Shown here: piece after piece, positions 23,215 to 31,591 of the stretch
Numbering within the stretch: position 1 is the stretch's first letter
Layout: each line of letters opens with the position of its first letter
From: JBDKTH01 sp964558295
GTDB lineage: Bacteria > Planctomycetota > Planctomycetia > Pirellulales > Thermoguttaceae
Direction: 5' to 3'
DNA: 45,638 bases
NCBI GenBank assembly: GCA_964558295.1
Contig: CAZLDQ010000014.1
Location: 1-45,638 of the forward strand
Position numbers and translations under genes: made by a program
The notes under the pieces: generated by a model
Databases searched by the model: none
The model's input: only the letters and a program-made list of their open reading frames with translations
What the model was told of the DNA's origin: nothing

Positions 23215-24135
23215 TCAGTCCTTGGTTCCGACAGGCTCCCCCCCGTCGCGGCTAGCCAAGGCATAATAGACCGGCATCTCCATCGTGGCCGAGAAAAACC
23301 GTACGGAACCATCCGTCATGCCAAACTGACAACCACCCGGGTGAAGGCTCCCAAACGGTGCGTCATTCGAACTTTCACTTCCCAGCGTCGAATTGATCGG
23401 GTAAACCACATTCTTGGAAGCAAAAATCAGATATCCGGCTGACCCGCCATCCCAGTAGCCACGAATCCAAGTCCGCGCGTAGGTTATCTTCTGCGAACGC
23501 TCGCCGAGAAGAAACGTGTTTGACGTCCCATCGGTTACCTCGGCCAAGTGGATCGCCTTCGGATAGGCTGAGGTCCCTTGATCACAAATGCTGTACGTCT
23601 TGTCGGTATCGTTGCACTTGTAGTTCGTGTTGTTGGCAAAGGTATTCACGCCCTTGGGCCCCAAGATGCCAAGGTAGTGCATCGTCTGCGAAAGTTGATC
23701 GTTGTAGCTCTCCGCACTCGCGGTGGTGTAGAGGTCCCGCCCGTTGCTCGGACAGAGGTATGCGTTGAACCGAGCCGGATACCCGACGGCGGTCCGGCCT
23801 TGGGCGTTATACCCTCCCTGGGCAAACGAGAAGCGTTGATGCAGCGGCAGTTGTTCGATGAACGGCAGGATCAAGACATGCCAGGATAATTCGTTGGAGC
23901 TGATTGCCGCCGGAGGGAGCGTCTTGTAGGTGTCCTCGTAGTTCAAAAGGGCCAGGCCCAGTTGCTTGAGGTTGTTGGAGCATTGGGCCCGCCGGGCGGC
24001 CTCGCGTGCGGCTTGCACGGCCGGCAACAGCAAAGCGATCAAGATCCCGATGATTGCAATCACCACCAGAAGCTCGACGAGCGTAAAGCCTCGCGGCCCC
24101 TGGTACGCCACTCGTTGCTGATTAGTGTTCATCAC
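23215..24135 (-). CDS. DUF1559 pseudopilin-like protein
   Basis: 306 residues; the ATG at 24135 or the next one at 24132, both behind GGAGAG. The pilin-like leader is GFTLVELLVVIAIIGILIAL, with ARRAQCSNNLKQLGLALLNYE after it. The middle is Asn/Tyr/Thr-rich, and the C-terminus carries SLHPGGCQFGMTDGSVRFF. It shares a 111-bp identical segment with the DUF1559 gene at 19450-20433. It sits between the GH50-like gene and the small lipoprotein, so it is probably co-transcribed with them. Confidence 0.88.
   Translation of the reverse strand: MMNTNQQRVAYQGPRGFTLVELLVVIAIIGILIALLLPAVQAAREAARRAQCSNNLKQLGLALLNYEDTYKTLPPAAISSNELSWHVLILPFIEQLPLHQRFSFAQGGYNAQGRTAVGYPARFNAYLCPSNGRDLYTTASAESYNDQLSQTMHYLGILGPKGVNTFANNTNYKCNDTDKTYSICDQGTSAYPKAIHLAEVTDGTSNTFLLGERSQKITYARTWIRGYWDGGSAGYLIFASKNVVYPINSTLGSESSNDAPFGSLHPGGCQFGMTDGSVRFFSATMEMPVYYALASRDGGEPVGTKD
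23980..24090 (-). repeat. 111-bp sequence identical to 20281-20391
   Basis: Second copy of the identical pilin-leader segment; see the entry at 20281. Confidence 0.9.
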
Positions 24136-24242
24136 AGGCTCTCTCCAAAAATGAATGACGATGAGAAAGACTTGCCGTAAGCCCCGCCGCTATGCGGTTG
24201 CTCTTGGTTCGAGACACGTGGAATGTTGGTTGCGGTCCGTGG

Positions 24243-26450
24243 TTACTTCGCCTGGCTGGCCTCCGTGCGGATCTGGTACATCGCCGCGCCCATCTGGCGG
24301 CAAGCGTTGATTACTTCCCAATGCGGGGTGTCGCAAATATCGACGAGACCGAAGTTCATGTTTTCGCCGCAAAACCGGCCGGTCGTCGGTTGATCGAAGA
24401 ACTGGAACCAGTGGGTGCCGATGATTGCCGGGTTGCGCAGGGCACTTCCTACATACTCGCAGTAGCCCTGCGCCCGTCCGGCCTGATTGGGTCGAGCCTG
24501 CCAGCCGGGATGGAACATGCCCCGGTCCGTCGCCCCCATCGAAAACTCGCCGATGACGATTGGCCGGTCCAATCCTTCGGGCAGACGGAGGTCGTCGACC
24601 GTGGCCGAGTAGCGGTTGATACTGATCACATCGGCGTACTTCGCCGCGGCCTCCATCACCATCCGGTTGGCCGAGCCGGCAAACCGGCAGCCGAGGTAGA
24701 GATGCTGCGGCGAGGCTTCTTGGATCGAGTCGCGGCACGCGCGGAAATAGCCGTCAAGCAGGGTTCGATTGAAGGCTTCCAGATCGGCGCGCACGGCCTC
24801 CTTCTTCTGATCGGGCGGAGTGGTCGACGTCAACAGGGAGTCCCACGAGGCGTGGTGCGTACTCCAGGCCTGATTGAGGTTCTCGACCGTCGTGTACTTC
24901 TTCTTCAATTCCTCCAGAAACGCCCGCTTGGCTGGTTGGTCGGCCGGCGAGGCGAGCGTGCTTGCGGCCAGATAGCAGGTGTCGCCCCAGTTCAGTTCGT
25001 TGTCGACGAAGAAGCCCAGGCACCAGGGGTCATTGATGGCATCCTTCCACTCCGTCTGGAGCGTTTTGCGCATCACTTCGCGTAGACCGGGGTCGAACGG
25101 GTCGGGTGCCCCGCCCCAGCAACCCTGGGAGCCTTGAATGCGATGAGCCATCCGGCCCAGCGGCAGCGAGTAGACCACGGCCGTGTAGGGCGTCTTGCGA
25201 TGGTTGAACACGGCCGGATCGGAGGAGTTGGCCACCGTGTTCAGCGCCCAACTGGCCAGACGCCGCTGGGCCATCCGCGCGTAATCCGTGGCCCAATTCG
25301 CTCCGTACTTGCGGAACAGGTTGGCTTCCAGATGATCGTAGATCGCGTGCCCTTCTTTGTCAGCATAGTAGCCGCCGGTCGCCCGCGGCTCGGTGCCGAA
25401 AAATGCGCCCAGCGGAGAGTCTTTCGGCGGCAGGCGGAAGTAGAACTCGCGGTCCGTGATTGGCGTCCCGCGGTACACGGTCCCAACGCGGACCCGCGTC
25501 CCCACGCGCACGACCCCGTGCGACCAGAACAGCCGCCCTTCCGGGTCGATCATCCACCACCAGCCGTTGATCTTTTCGACGCGGAAAAAGCCGGTCGCCT
25601 TGAGTCTGGGCCCTGCGGCCCAGCCGCCGTACTGATCCCAATCGCTCGGGCGCGGATGGGCGGCCAGATCCTTTTCCTCCCGGGCCAAGCGTTCGGCAAA
25701 ATCCTGGTCCGCGTGGATCTTTTCGGGCCACTCGCGATGGATGTACTGGCCATATTCGTCGATCAGCGGGAACACCTTCTCGAAGGTGACATCTTTGCCG
25801 CAAAGCGACTTGCCCCGCGCCACGACCGGGCTGATGGCAATTTTCCACTCCGCCGCAGCCCCTTGCAGGAGAATCCGCACCGCAGCGATCTTCTGGCACT
25901 CAACCGTGCCTTGGCGGGAGAACTCGGGCGGATTCCATCGCATCCCAAAGAACTTGTCAGCAAACGGCAGCGGTTGCCCGCCGCCTAGGGGAACAACCAG
26001 CTCCACCGGCGATTGGTCGGCCGGAAGTCGGGTGATAACCACCGCGTGTTTGCGGCCCCACTTCTGGGAAACGGCCCCCTCATCATCCACCCGCAATGCA
26101 ATACTGATCGGCTGGTCACCCAGATTGCGTACCGATACGGCGATTTCCTGGAAGGCCTCGAGGTTCCAGAGGCCTGCGGTCGGTGCAAGGCCGAGGCCGA
26201 CTTGCTCGGGCCGGAGAAGTCGCTTGGCCGTGGCCGGCCCCTTTTGGCTGCGTACGATGAGCCATCCGTCGTCGCCCGGCTGGGCCTCGGCTTGGTTCGT
26301 TTCCGCCCCGGCCACGGGCCACGTTTTCCAGTCAGCCAAGCTTTGGGTCGAATCCTCGGCGGCTAACAAGCTGGTGGCCGTCCAGAGTGGCAGAACCATC
26401 AGCGCAAATGCTAGCGGTTGCCAATCAAAGCGCTTGCGAAAACGGTGCAT
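24243..26450 (-). CDS. GH50-like (beta-agarase family) secreted glycoside hydrolase
   Basis: 735 residues with a signal peptide (FALMVLPLWTATSLLAA). An N-terminal carbohydrate-binding-like sandwich is followed by a TIM barrel with FFRVEKINGWWWMIDPEGRL and LFWSHGVVRVG. FFVDNELNWGD (Glu about 485) fits the acid/base and IVIGEFSMGATDRG (Glu about 635) the nucleophile of GH50/GH42-like retaining enzymes. GH50 enzymes cut beta-linked galactans such as agarose; many planctomycete relatives have unknown substrates. It is the first gene of the minus-strand cluster and is divergent from a XylR-type regulator. Confidence 0.72.
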   Translation of the reverse strand: MHRFRKRFDWQPLAFALMVLPLWTATSLLAAEDSTQSLADWKTWPVAGAETNQAEAQPGDDGWLIVRSQKGPATAKRLLRPEQVGLGLAPTAGLWNLEAFQEIAVSVRNLGDQPISIALRVDDEGAVSQKWGRKHAVVITRLPADQSPVELVVPLGGGQPLPFADKFFGMRWNPPEFSRQGTVECQKIAAVRILLQGAAAEWKIAISPVVARGKSLCGKDVTFEKVFPLIDEYGQYIHREWPEKIHADQDFAERLAREEKDLAAHPRPSDWDQYGGWAAGPRLKATGFFRVEKINGWWWMIDPEGRLFWSHGVVRVGTRVRVGTVYRGTPITDREFYFRLPPKDSPLGAFFGTEPRATGGYYADKEGHAIYDHLEANLFRKYGANWATDYARMAQRRLASWALNTVANSSDPAVFNHRKTPYTAVVYSLPLGRMAHRIQGSQGCWGGAPDPFDPGLREVMRKTLQTEWKDAINDPWCLGFFVDNELNWGDTCYLAASTLASPADQPAKRAFLEELKKKYTTVENLNQAWSTHHASWDSLLTSTTPPDQKKEAVRADLEAFNRTLLDGYFRACRDSIQEASPQHLYLGCRFAGSANRMVMEAAAKYADVISINRYSATVDDLRLPEGLDRPIVIGEFSMGATDRGMFHPGWQARPNQAGRAQGYCEYVGSALRNPAIIGTHWFQFFDQPTTGRFCGENMNFGLVDICDTPHWEVINACRQMGAAMYQIRTEASQAK

Positions 26451-26547
26451 GCTGGCACTCCAAAGTTGAACTCGTTTCGGCAGCTAGATGGGTCATGCGA
26501 CACACTCCGCCCTGCGGTCACATAGGACCGTTTTCATCATAGCCCCG

Positions 26548-26576
26548 TTGACACACGGACGGCGATGACCTATTTT
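26548..26576 (+). promoter_or_regulatory. Promoter of the XylR-type regulator, with repeated TGACA
   Basis: TTGACA (26548-26553), 17-bp spacer, TATTTT (26571-26576). The predicted start is near 26583, about 43 nt before the ATG. TGACA recurs at 26576, 26582 and 26587, so the regulator may bind its own promoter and the shared divergent region. Confidence 0.6.
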
Positions 26577-26625
26577 GACATTGACATGACATCTTCGGCC
26601 AAGCACCCCCTGAGGAGGGATACGA

Positions 26626-27771
26626 ATGGACCGCCAGCAATCACCGTCGCGGGCCGTGGCGGTGTACATCGACACGCGTGACGGTCCGGGACGCAAGCGT
26701 CTTCATGGCGTGGCGCAGTATGCCCAGCGTCACGGCTGGCGTATGATGTTGATCCGTCGCCGCGGGCGCGAAGCGGCGCACGAAGCGGCACAATTGCGGC
26801 CCCAAGGGATCATCACCTTCATTGCCGACCGCTGGATTACCGAGGTGGCCCGGCGATTGAATGTACCCTTGGTCGATACGGCCCTCGGCGAGGTTGAGGT
26901 GCCGCTGGTCGTCAGTCTCGATCCCGATGCGGGGGGCCGTCTGGCGGCCGAGCATTTGATCGGCTTGGGGCTCGAACACTTCGCCTATTGCGGCGTGCGC
27001 GGTCCGGTCGCCTCGATCGAGCGCCGCGACTACTTCGCCGCCCATCTGGCCCAGCAAGGCCACAAGCTCCATGAGTTTGCCCAGCGTGTTGGCGAGGGAG
27101 AATCGCGGATCGAACCGCTCATCCGCTGGCTCCAGGAGTTGCCCAAGCCAGTCGGTGTGCTGGCCTACGACGATAAGCTCGGCGAACGGGTGCTAACCGC
27201 CTGCCGCTGGGCCCATTTGGCGGTTCCCGGTCAGGTGGCCGTCTTGGGCATCGGCAACGACGATTTGATGTGCGAAGTGAGTTGGCCAAGCCTTTCGAGC
27301 GTCAGCTATCCGATCCACCATCTCGGTTCCGTGGCCGCGGAAATGCTCGATCAGGCGATCGGAGGCCAACCGATCCGCGAGCCACGCCAGCGCATCCTCC
27401 CCACCGGCGTCGAAGTTCGTGTCTCGACCGACATGCTGGCCATCCAGGACCTGATGATCAAGGCCGCGGTCCAGTTCGTCCGCGCCCATGCGGGTGAAGC
27501 GATCGGCGTGAAACACGTCGCCCGGGCACTCGATGTCTCGCGGCGTACGCTCGACCGGCGGTTTGCCGAAACGCTGGGGCGCACGGTCCACGAGGAACTG
27601 ACCGCCGTGCGCATGCAAATGGCCCGCAACCTGTTGACCGACGGCCAAACGCCTGTCGCCCAGATCGCCCGCGCTTGCGGCTATACGACGGCCGCCTCAT
27701 TCAGCCGTGCCTTCCGCCAGCACACCGGCTGCTGGCCGACCGATTACCGCAACGAAGTGCGAATCGTCTGA
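26626..27771 (+). CDS. XylR/AraC-family transcriptional regulator with a sugar-sensing domain
   Basis: 381 residues. Residues 1-265 are a LacI-type periplasmic-binding-like sensor: VAVYIDTRDGPGRKRLHGVA, GIITFIADRW, VVSLDPDAGGRLAAEHLIGL and VAVLGIGNDDLMCEVSWP. Residues about 280-380 are two AraC helix-turn-helix units (VKHVARALDVSRRTLDRRF; IARACGYTTAASFSRAFRQH). This domain order is that of XylR proteins, which activate sugar-utilisation genes on binding the sugar. It is divergent from the GH50-like gene and probably controls the minus-strand glycan cluster. The start has a strong GAGGAGG site. Confidence 0.9.
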   Translation: MDRQQSPSRAVAVYIDTRDGPGRKRLHGVAQYAQRHGWRMMLIRRRGREAAHEAAQLRPQGIITFIADRWITEVARRLNVPLVDTALGEVEVPLVVSLDPDAGGRLAAEHLIGLGLEHFAYCGVRGPVASIERRDYFAAHLAQQGHKLHEFAQRVGEGESRIEPLIRWLQELPKPVGVLAYDDKLGERVLTACRWAHLAVPGQVAVLGIGNDDLMCEVSWPSLSSVSYPIHHLGSVAAEMLDQAIGGQPIREPRQRILPTGVEVRVSTDMLAIQDLMIKAAVQFVRAHAGEAIGVKHVARALDVSRRTLDRRFAETLGRTVHEELTAVRMQMARNLLTDGQTPVAQIARACGYTTAASFSRAFRQHTGCWPTDYRNEVRIV

Positions 27772-27818
27772 AGGCTTCAAGTCTCCTTCACCGTCGATCA
27801 CCGGTCTTGTTCACCCCG

Positions 27819-29669
27819 CTAATCCACCGGCCCGGGACGCACGATCCGCGGTGCCGAGTGGATGCGGGGCCGGATCGAAAGCCAGTCGACGCCTTGGAAC
27901 TGGGGATCGGGAATCGCGCGAATCTCTTCTTCACCGCAGTAAGGACACATCGCGTCGATCCAGGCAATCAACCGCTGTCGGCTCACCTCGTCCACCTTGA
28001 CGTCGTAATGCTTGCCGCTGGTGCAAAGCTCGATCAACCGGCTCTTATAGGAGAGGTAGGTCATCGGCTTGGGCGTCCGGTAGGCGGCCGGATCGGTCGT
28101 GCCGTAGCCTTCGACCATCAGGACGTTGGCGATGCCGAAGCCGGGAATCTGGGTCTCGGGCACCACGTAGGGTTTCCCCCAACTTGGCCGCCCGGTGAGC
28201 ACAAAATACGGTTCGGCGAAGTCGAGAAAGCCGGGCCTCGGCGTCAGATCGAGGGTCTTGACCGCTTCGCCTTGGCCTTCGTGACACTTGCCGCAATACC
28301 GGTCCAAAACCGGCTGAACATAGCGCGGATAGCTGACCGTGGTGTCGGGCCAGGGGGGCGGGGTGATCGTACGCGGCGTGTGGCGCAGGGCCTGGTATGG
28401 GCCTTCGATCGTCGGGGCCCGGCTGTGCGACTCGTGACAGCCCAAACACCCGCGGCGCTCGCCAGGCATCACGTTGGCAAAGCTCCGCATCGTCTGCAAC
28501 GCCCGATATTCCTCGTCGAGCAGTTGGAAATGGAGTGGAGTCCCGGAGGGAACGCGGAAGGCTACGGACCCGTCGGCCTCGATCGGCACCGTGCCGAGGA
28601 TACGTTTGATCCCTTCAGATTGCACGATCGACACTACGGGTCCGGTGGAAAGGTACGGTCGCTTGTACCAGTAGGTGTAGGTCTTGTGGTCGATATTGAG
28701 CACACGCAGGTACTTGGCTTTACCTTTCAGCTCGGCCGGCGCTCCTTGGTAGACATTGCCGCTGTAGAGCACGCCCTCCTCGGGATTCAGGCGTTGCTCT
28801 CGCGTGGGCCAAACCACCCGATCGATGATTACCGGCGGTTTGCGCCGCGGGCGCAGCGGTTGCGCGTGGAAGATATTGTGTACGCCTTCGTAGACCAGTT
28901 CCCGGTTGCCGTCGACGTCCATCAGGTAGAGTACAAACTTCCCGTTGCGCTCGGCCGACACCAAAAAATCCCGTTCACTGAGCGGATAGGGGGAATAATA
29001 GCCCCGGTAGCGACCGCTCGAATGATAGTCGGCCGACTCGACCGGATCGACCGGCCCATTGCCTGACTCCGGCCAGACGACGTCCGCCGTGACCTTCGTC
29101 AACCCGTCGGGGAAGTTGTAGCCCCGATCTGGATCGATGATCCCCACGGAACCGGCAAACCAGTCGTGATGGGCACTACCGGTGAACATCACGCGCCGGC
29201 TGCCTGGGATATTACGGGCATCCTTGAGCAGGTCGGGCCAGACCGTCTGGTTGCCCCAAAACGTGTTGACCTGCGTACCGTCGGGATTGACTGTCCAAAG
29301 CCCTTGAGCCCGCCAAAGTGGCTTGTCCGTGTATTCCCAGCGTGTGTAGATCACCCGGCCGTCGTCCATCACCGAGGGAAGATAGTCGGGCTCGTTGTTC
29401 GCCGAGATCAAGTAGATATTCCGCCCGTCGCTCTCACAACGGGCCAACACAAACGCATTCGTCGGCGGCATGCACCGCACATAGGTATGGCCGCGCGTGG
29501 TGGAAAACAAAATCCTTCCGTCGGGCAGATAGATCGGGTCAAGATCGTCATATATCCCATCGGTCAGTTGCACAAGTCCTGTGCCGTCGACGTTCATCTC
29601 ATAGAGATGGAACGCCTTCTCGTTGTGTGGTTTGAAACAGAACAACACTTTTTGGGCGTCGTACGACAA
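27819..29669 (-). CDS. C-terminal part of an HzsA-related multiheme-type protein (split by a frameshift)
   Basis: 616 residues as read. A beta-propeller-like region (FHLYEMNVDGTGLVQLTDGI, DPIYLPDGRILFSTTRG) is followed by a domain with two c-type heme motifs, CLGCH and CGKCH, and a last Cys pair (CPYC). This arrangement matches the HzsA-related proteins common in planctomycetes; the name comes from hydrazine synthase alpha, but non-anammox members have no proven reaction. The frame upstream of the nominal start continues as PLHGSFWRPDLSYDAQ and connects with the ORF at 29594-31426 by restoring one base in a G5 run (29705-29709). It is therefore the second part of one gene of about 1200 codons. 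Confidence 0.75.
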   Translation of the reverse strand: MSYDAQKVLFCFKPHNEKAFHLYEMNVDGTGLVQLTDGIYDDLDPIYLPDGRILFSTTRGHTYVRCMPPTNAFVLARCESDGRNIYLISANNEPDYLPSVMDDGRVIYTRWEYTDKPLWRAQGLWTVNPDGTQVNTFWGNQTVWPDLLKDARNIPGSRRVMFTGSAHHDWFAGSVGIIDPDRGYNFPDGLTKVTADVVWPESGNGPVDPVESADYHSSGRYRGYYSPYPLSERDFLVSAERNGKFVLYLMDVDGNRELVYEGVHNIFHAQPLRPRRKPPVIIDRVVWPTREQRLNPEEGVLYSGNVYQGAPAELKGKAKYLRVLNIDHKTYTYWYKRPYLSTGPVVSIVQSEGIKRILGTVPIEADGSVAFRVPSGTPLHFQLLDEEYRALQTMRSFANVMPGERRGCLGCHESHSRAPTIEGPYQALRHTPRTITPPPWPDTTVSYPRYVQPVLDRYCGKCHEGQGEAVKTLDLTPRPGFLDFAEPYFVLTGRPSWGKPYVVPETQIPGFGIANVLMVEGYGTTDPAAYRTPKPMTYLSYKSRLIELCTSGKHYDVKVDEVSRQRLIAWIDAMCPYCGEEEIRAIPDPQFQGVDWLSIRPRIHSAPRIVRPGPVD

Positions 29670-31426
29670 GTCGGGACGCCAGAACGAGCCGTGCAGCGGG
29701 GCTTGGGGGCCAGTTGCCGCAGATGCCCGGCCGGCGAAAGCCCTTCGAGCACCAACAGCCTTGCTCCCGGCACGGCCATGTAGCCCAGGCGATGCCGCGT
29801 CTCATGCCGCCACTCCGACCCTTGCGGAAACGGCATGTCGACCAACAACACCTTGTCGAAATCGACCACGGGGTTTTTGAACGCAATCGCCCGCTTCACG
29901 TCGCGAACACGGAAATAGAGCCCTTCGTCCAAGGCGGCAACCGCCGCAGCCTGCTTCTCCAGCGTGTCGAGTTCGGCCAGCTCCTCGGCGAAACTGACCT
30001 GGCCGAGATGCCTCGTCGCGATCCGCTCGGCCAGTTGACGGGTCCAAGTGATCTCCTGCCGAATCCGCTCAGGCGTGGGCTTCCCGTCGGCTTGGTAGAG
30101 CCAGTCGCGTTGGAGCGTTTCCCGGGCTTCCGCGGCCGTGAGATCCCGGGTCGGTGGAGTCTCGGGCTTGATGTACGGGGCCACCGCTTCGAAAACGGTC
30201 GGCCGGAAGTCGATCCGTCGCCCGGCGTCGAGTATCACTGTGATCCACTCCGGCGAGAACTGCGCGGCAAGCCCCTGGGCCTGCAGCGCGTCGAAGCGTT
30301 GGCCGATCGCACGGACTTCTTCCCAGCGGCGTTGGTCCTCGGGGGTTTGCTTCTTGCGTTGGTGCTCGGTTAACGGCTGGTATTCCACGAGCAGGCCGAC
30401 CAACCGCTCCGCCGCGCGGACGTGGAAGTCGTTCCCCGGCTCGGTGAAATACTCCAATAGGTCGGCCCCGGTCCAAGCAATGAAGTTCTCATAGTCTTGG
30501 GGAAACGCCACGCGCACCCGGTTGACGATCGCCCCAATCAGGGCCCAATTGGTCTGGAGCTTGCGATCAACGAGATTCTTGCGCGAGCCGGCCATACTCT
30601 CGGCAAACGACCGGCCGGGGACATAAACCTGGTCAACCAATTCGTGGATTTCCTTGGACGAACGGTCGATCGACTCCAGACCACGTCGGTAAAGGAGGGT
30701 GATTTGTTCGGGGGGAATCGCCTTGGCGTAGATTTGCAACTCATCCAGTGCCCCTTGAAAACACTCGCCGCCGCCGGAAGACCCGAGGCATCCTGGCGCT
30801 GGACCACCGGCGGTGATCGTGCCGGGACGTTCCAGGGCGCCGATCTCCCGGCCGTCAAGATAAACCCGCATGAAACGGCCGTCGAACGTGGCCGCGCAGT
30901 GATGCCAGGCGCCGTCGAGCACCTGGGCTGGGTCGAGCTTGGCGTCGCACTCGACGTAGCCGTTCACGTTCAACCCGAGGGCGAGGATCGTGCCGTTGTC
31001 CTGGAACGAGAAGAGGACCCGATCGTTGCCGTCCTCTTTGCGGAAGATTTCGCGATAGCTGCTCAAGTCGGTGGGCCGGGCCCAGACGCTAAACGTGAGT
31101 TGCGGAAGCGAGCCGAAGGCCGGCCGGTCCGGCACACGCAACAGATGGGTGCGCGAAAAGGAGACCGCCCCGCCAAACACGCCAGGGATTCGTCGGAAGC
31201 CGGCGGGCACAGGCTGCAGAGGGGAGGCGTCACAGCCATGGTGGCTCACGTCGCGGCAGACCGCACCGGAGGGCTCGTCGAAGTTCCACGCCGCCAGCAG
31301 CGGCGCATCAACGACGGCCCGTTCCCCGCCGGGCGACCACCCCTCGGGGTAAGTCTCCGCAGCAAGACCGACAGCCATATTGAGGAGCCACGCGCCGAGG
31401 AAGCCCCATCGCAGGTTGGCCACCAT
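29594..31426 (-). CDS. N-terminal part of the same protein: LamG domain plus helical region (split by a frameshift)
   Basis: From the ATG at 31426 (excellent AAAGGAG site), with a signal peptide around FLGAWLLNMAVGLAA. Residues about 30-200 form a LamG/jelly-roll domain (WNFDEPSGAVCRDVSHHG, LTFSVWARPTDLSSYREIF, WHHCAATFDGRFMRVYLDGR). A helical region with many charged residues follows. It ends well as RHRLGYMAVPGARLLVLEG, after which the frame turns nonsensical (CTARSGVPTCRTTPKK). Adding one C to a C5 run (minus strand) would join it to the heme-containing ORF. Glycan- or surface-binding by the LamG domain is inferred. Confidence 0.75.
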   Translation of the reverse strand: MVANLRWGFLGAWLLNMAVGLAAETYPEGWSPGGERAVVDAPLLAAWNFDEPSGAVCRDVSHHGCDASPLQPVPAGFRRIPGVFGGAVSFSRTHLLRVPDRPAFGSLPQLTFSVWARPTDLSSYREIFRKEDGNDRVLFSFQDNGTILALGLNVNGYVECDAKLDPAQVLDGAWHHCAATFDGRFMRVYLDGREIGALERPGTITAGGPAPGCLGSSGGGECFQGALDELQIYAKAIPPEQITLLYRRGLESIDRSSKEIHELVDQVYVPGRSFAESMAGSRKNLVDRKLQTNWALIGAIVNRVRVAFPQDYENFIAWTGADLLEYFTEPGNDFHVRAAERLVGLLVEYQPLTEHQRKKQTPEDQRRWEEVRAIGQRFDALQAQGLAAQFSPEWITVILDAGRRIDFRPTVFEAVAPYIKPETPPTRDLTAAEARETLQRDWLYQADGKPTPERIRQEITWTRQLAERIATRHLGQVSFAEELAELDTLEKQAAAVAALDEGLYFRVRDVKRAIAFKNPVVDFDKVLLVDMPFPQGSEWRHETRHRLGYMAVPGARLLVLEGLSPAGHLRQLAPKPRCTARSGVPTCRTTPKKCCSVSNHTTRRRSISMR

Positions 31427-31556
31427 CGCGAATCTCCTTTGTGCCGGAACGGGGAAGCTGGCGGGAGCGAGTGTTATGCTCATATGACCAGTTGGCATCA
31501 GCATAGTTCGTCGTCCCCTGCTGGTCAAGGGGCGGTCCTGAATGTCCAAACGGCGG

Positions 31557-31585
31557 TTGCCCAAATCAGGGGGGTATGATACAAT
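31557..31585 (+). promoter_or_regulatory. Promoter giving a probably leaderless mRNA for the PAC2 gene
   Basis: TTGCCC (31557-31562), 17-bp spacer, TACAAT (31580-31585). The expected start, 6-7 nt after the -10 box, coincides with the ATG at 31592. No ribosome site is present before this ATG. Confidence 0.6.
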
Positions 31586-31591
31586 CCTAAC

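Noticed and set aside
27819..31426. Hydrazine synthase and an anammox lifestyle
   Set aside because: The protein only belongs to the broad HzsA-related group; no other anammox genes are present and non-anammox planctomycetes carry many such proteins.
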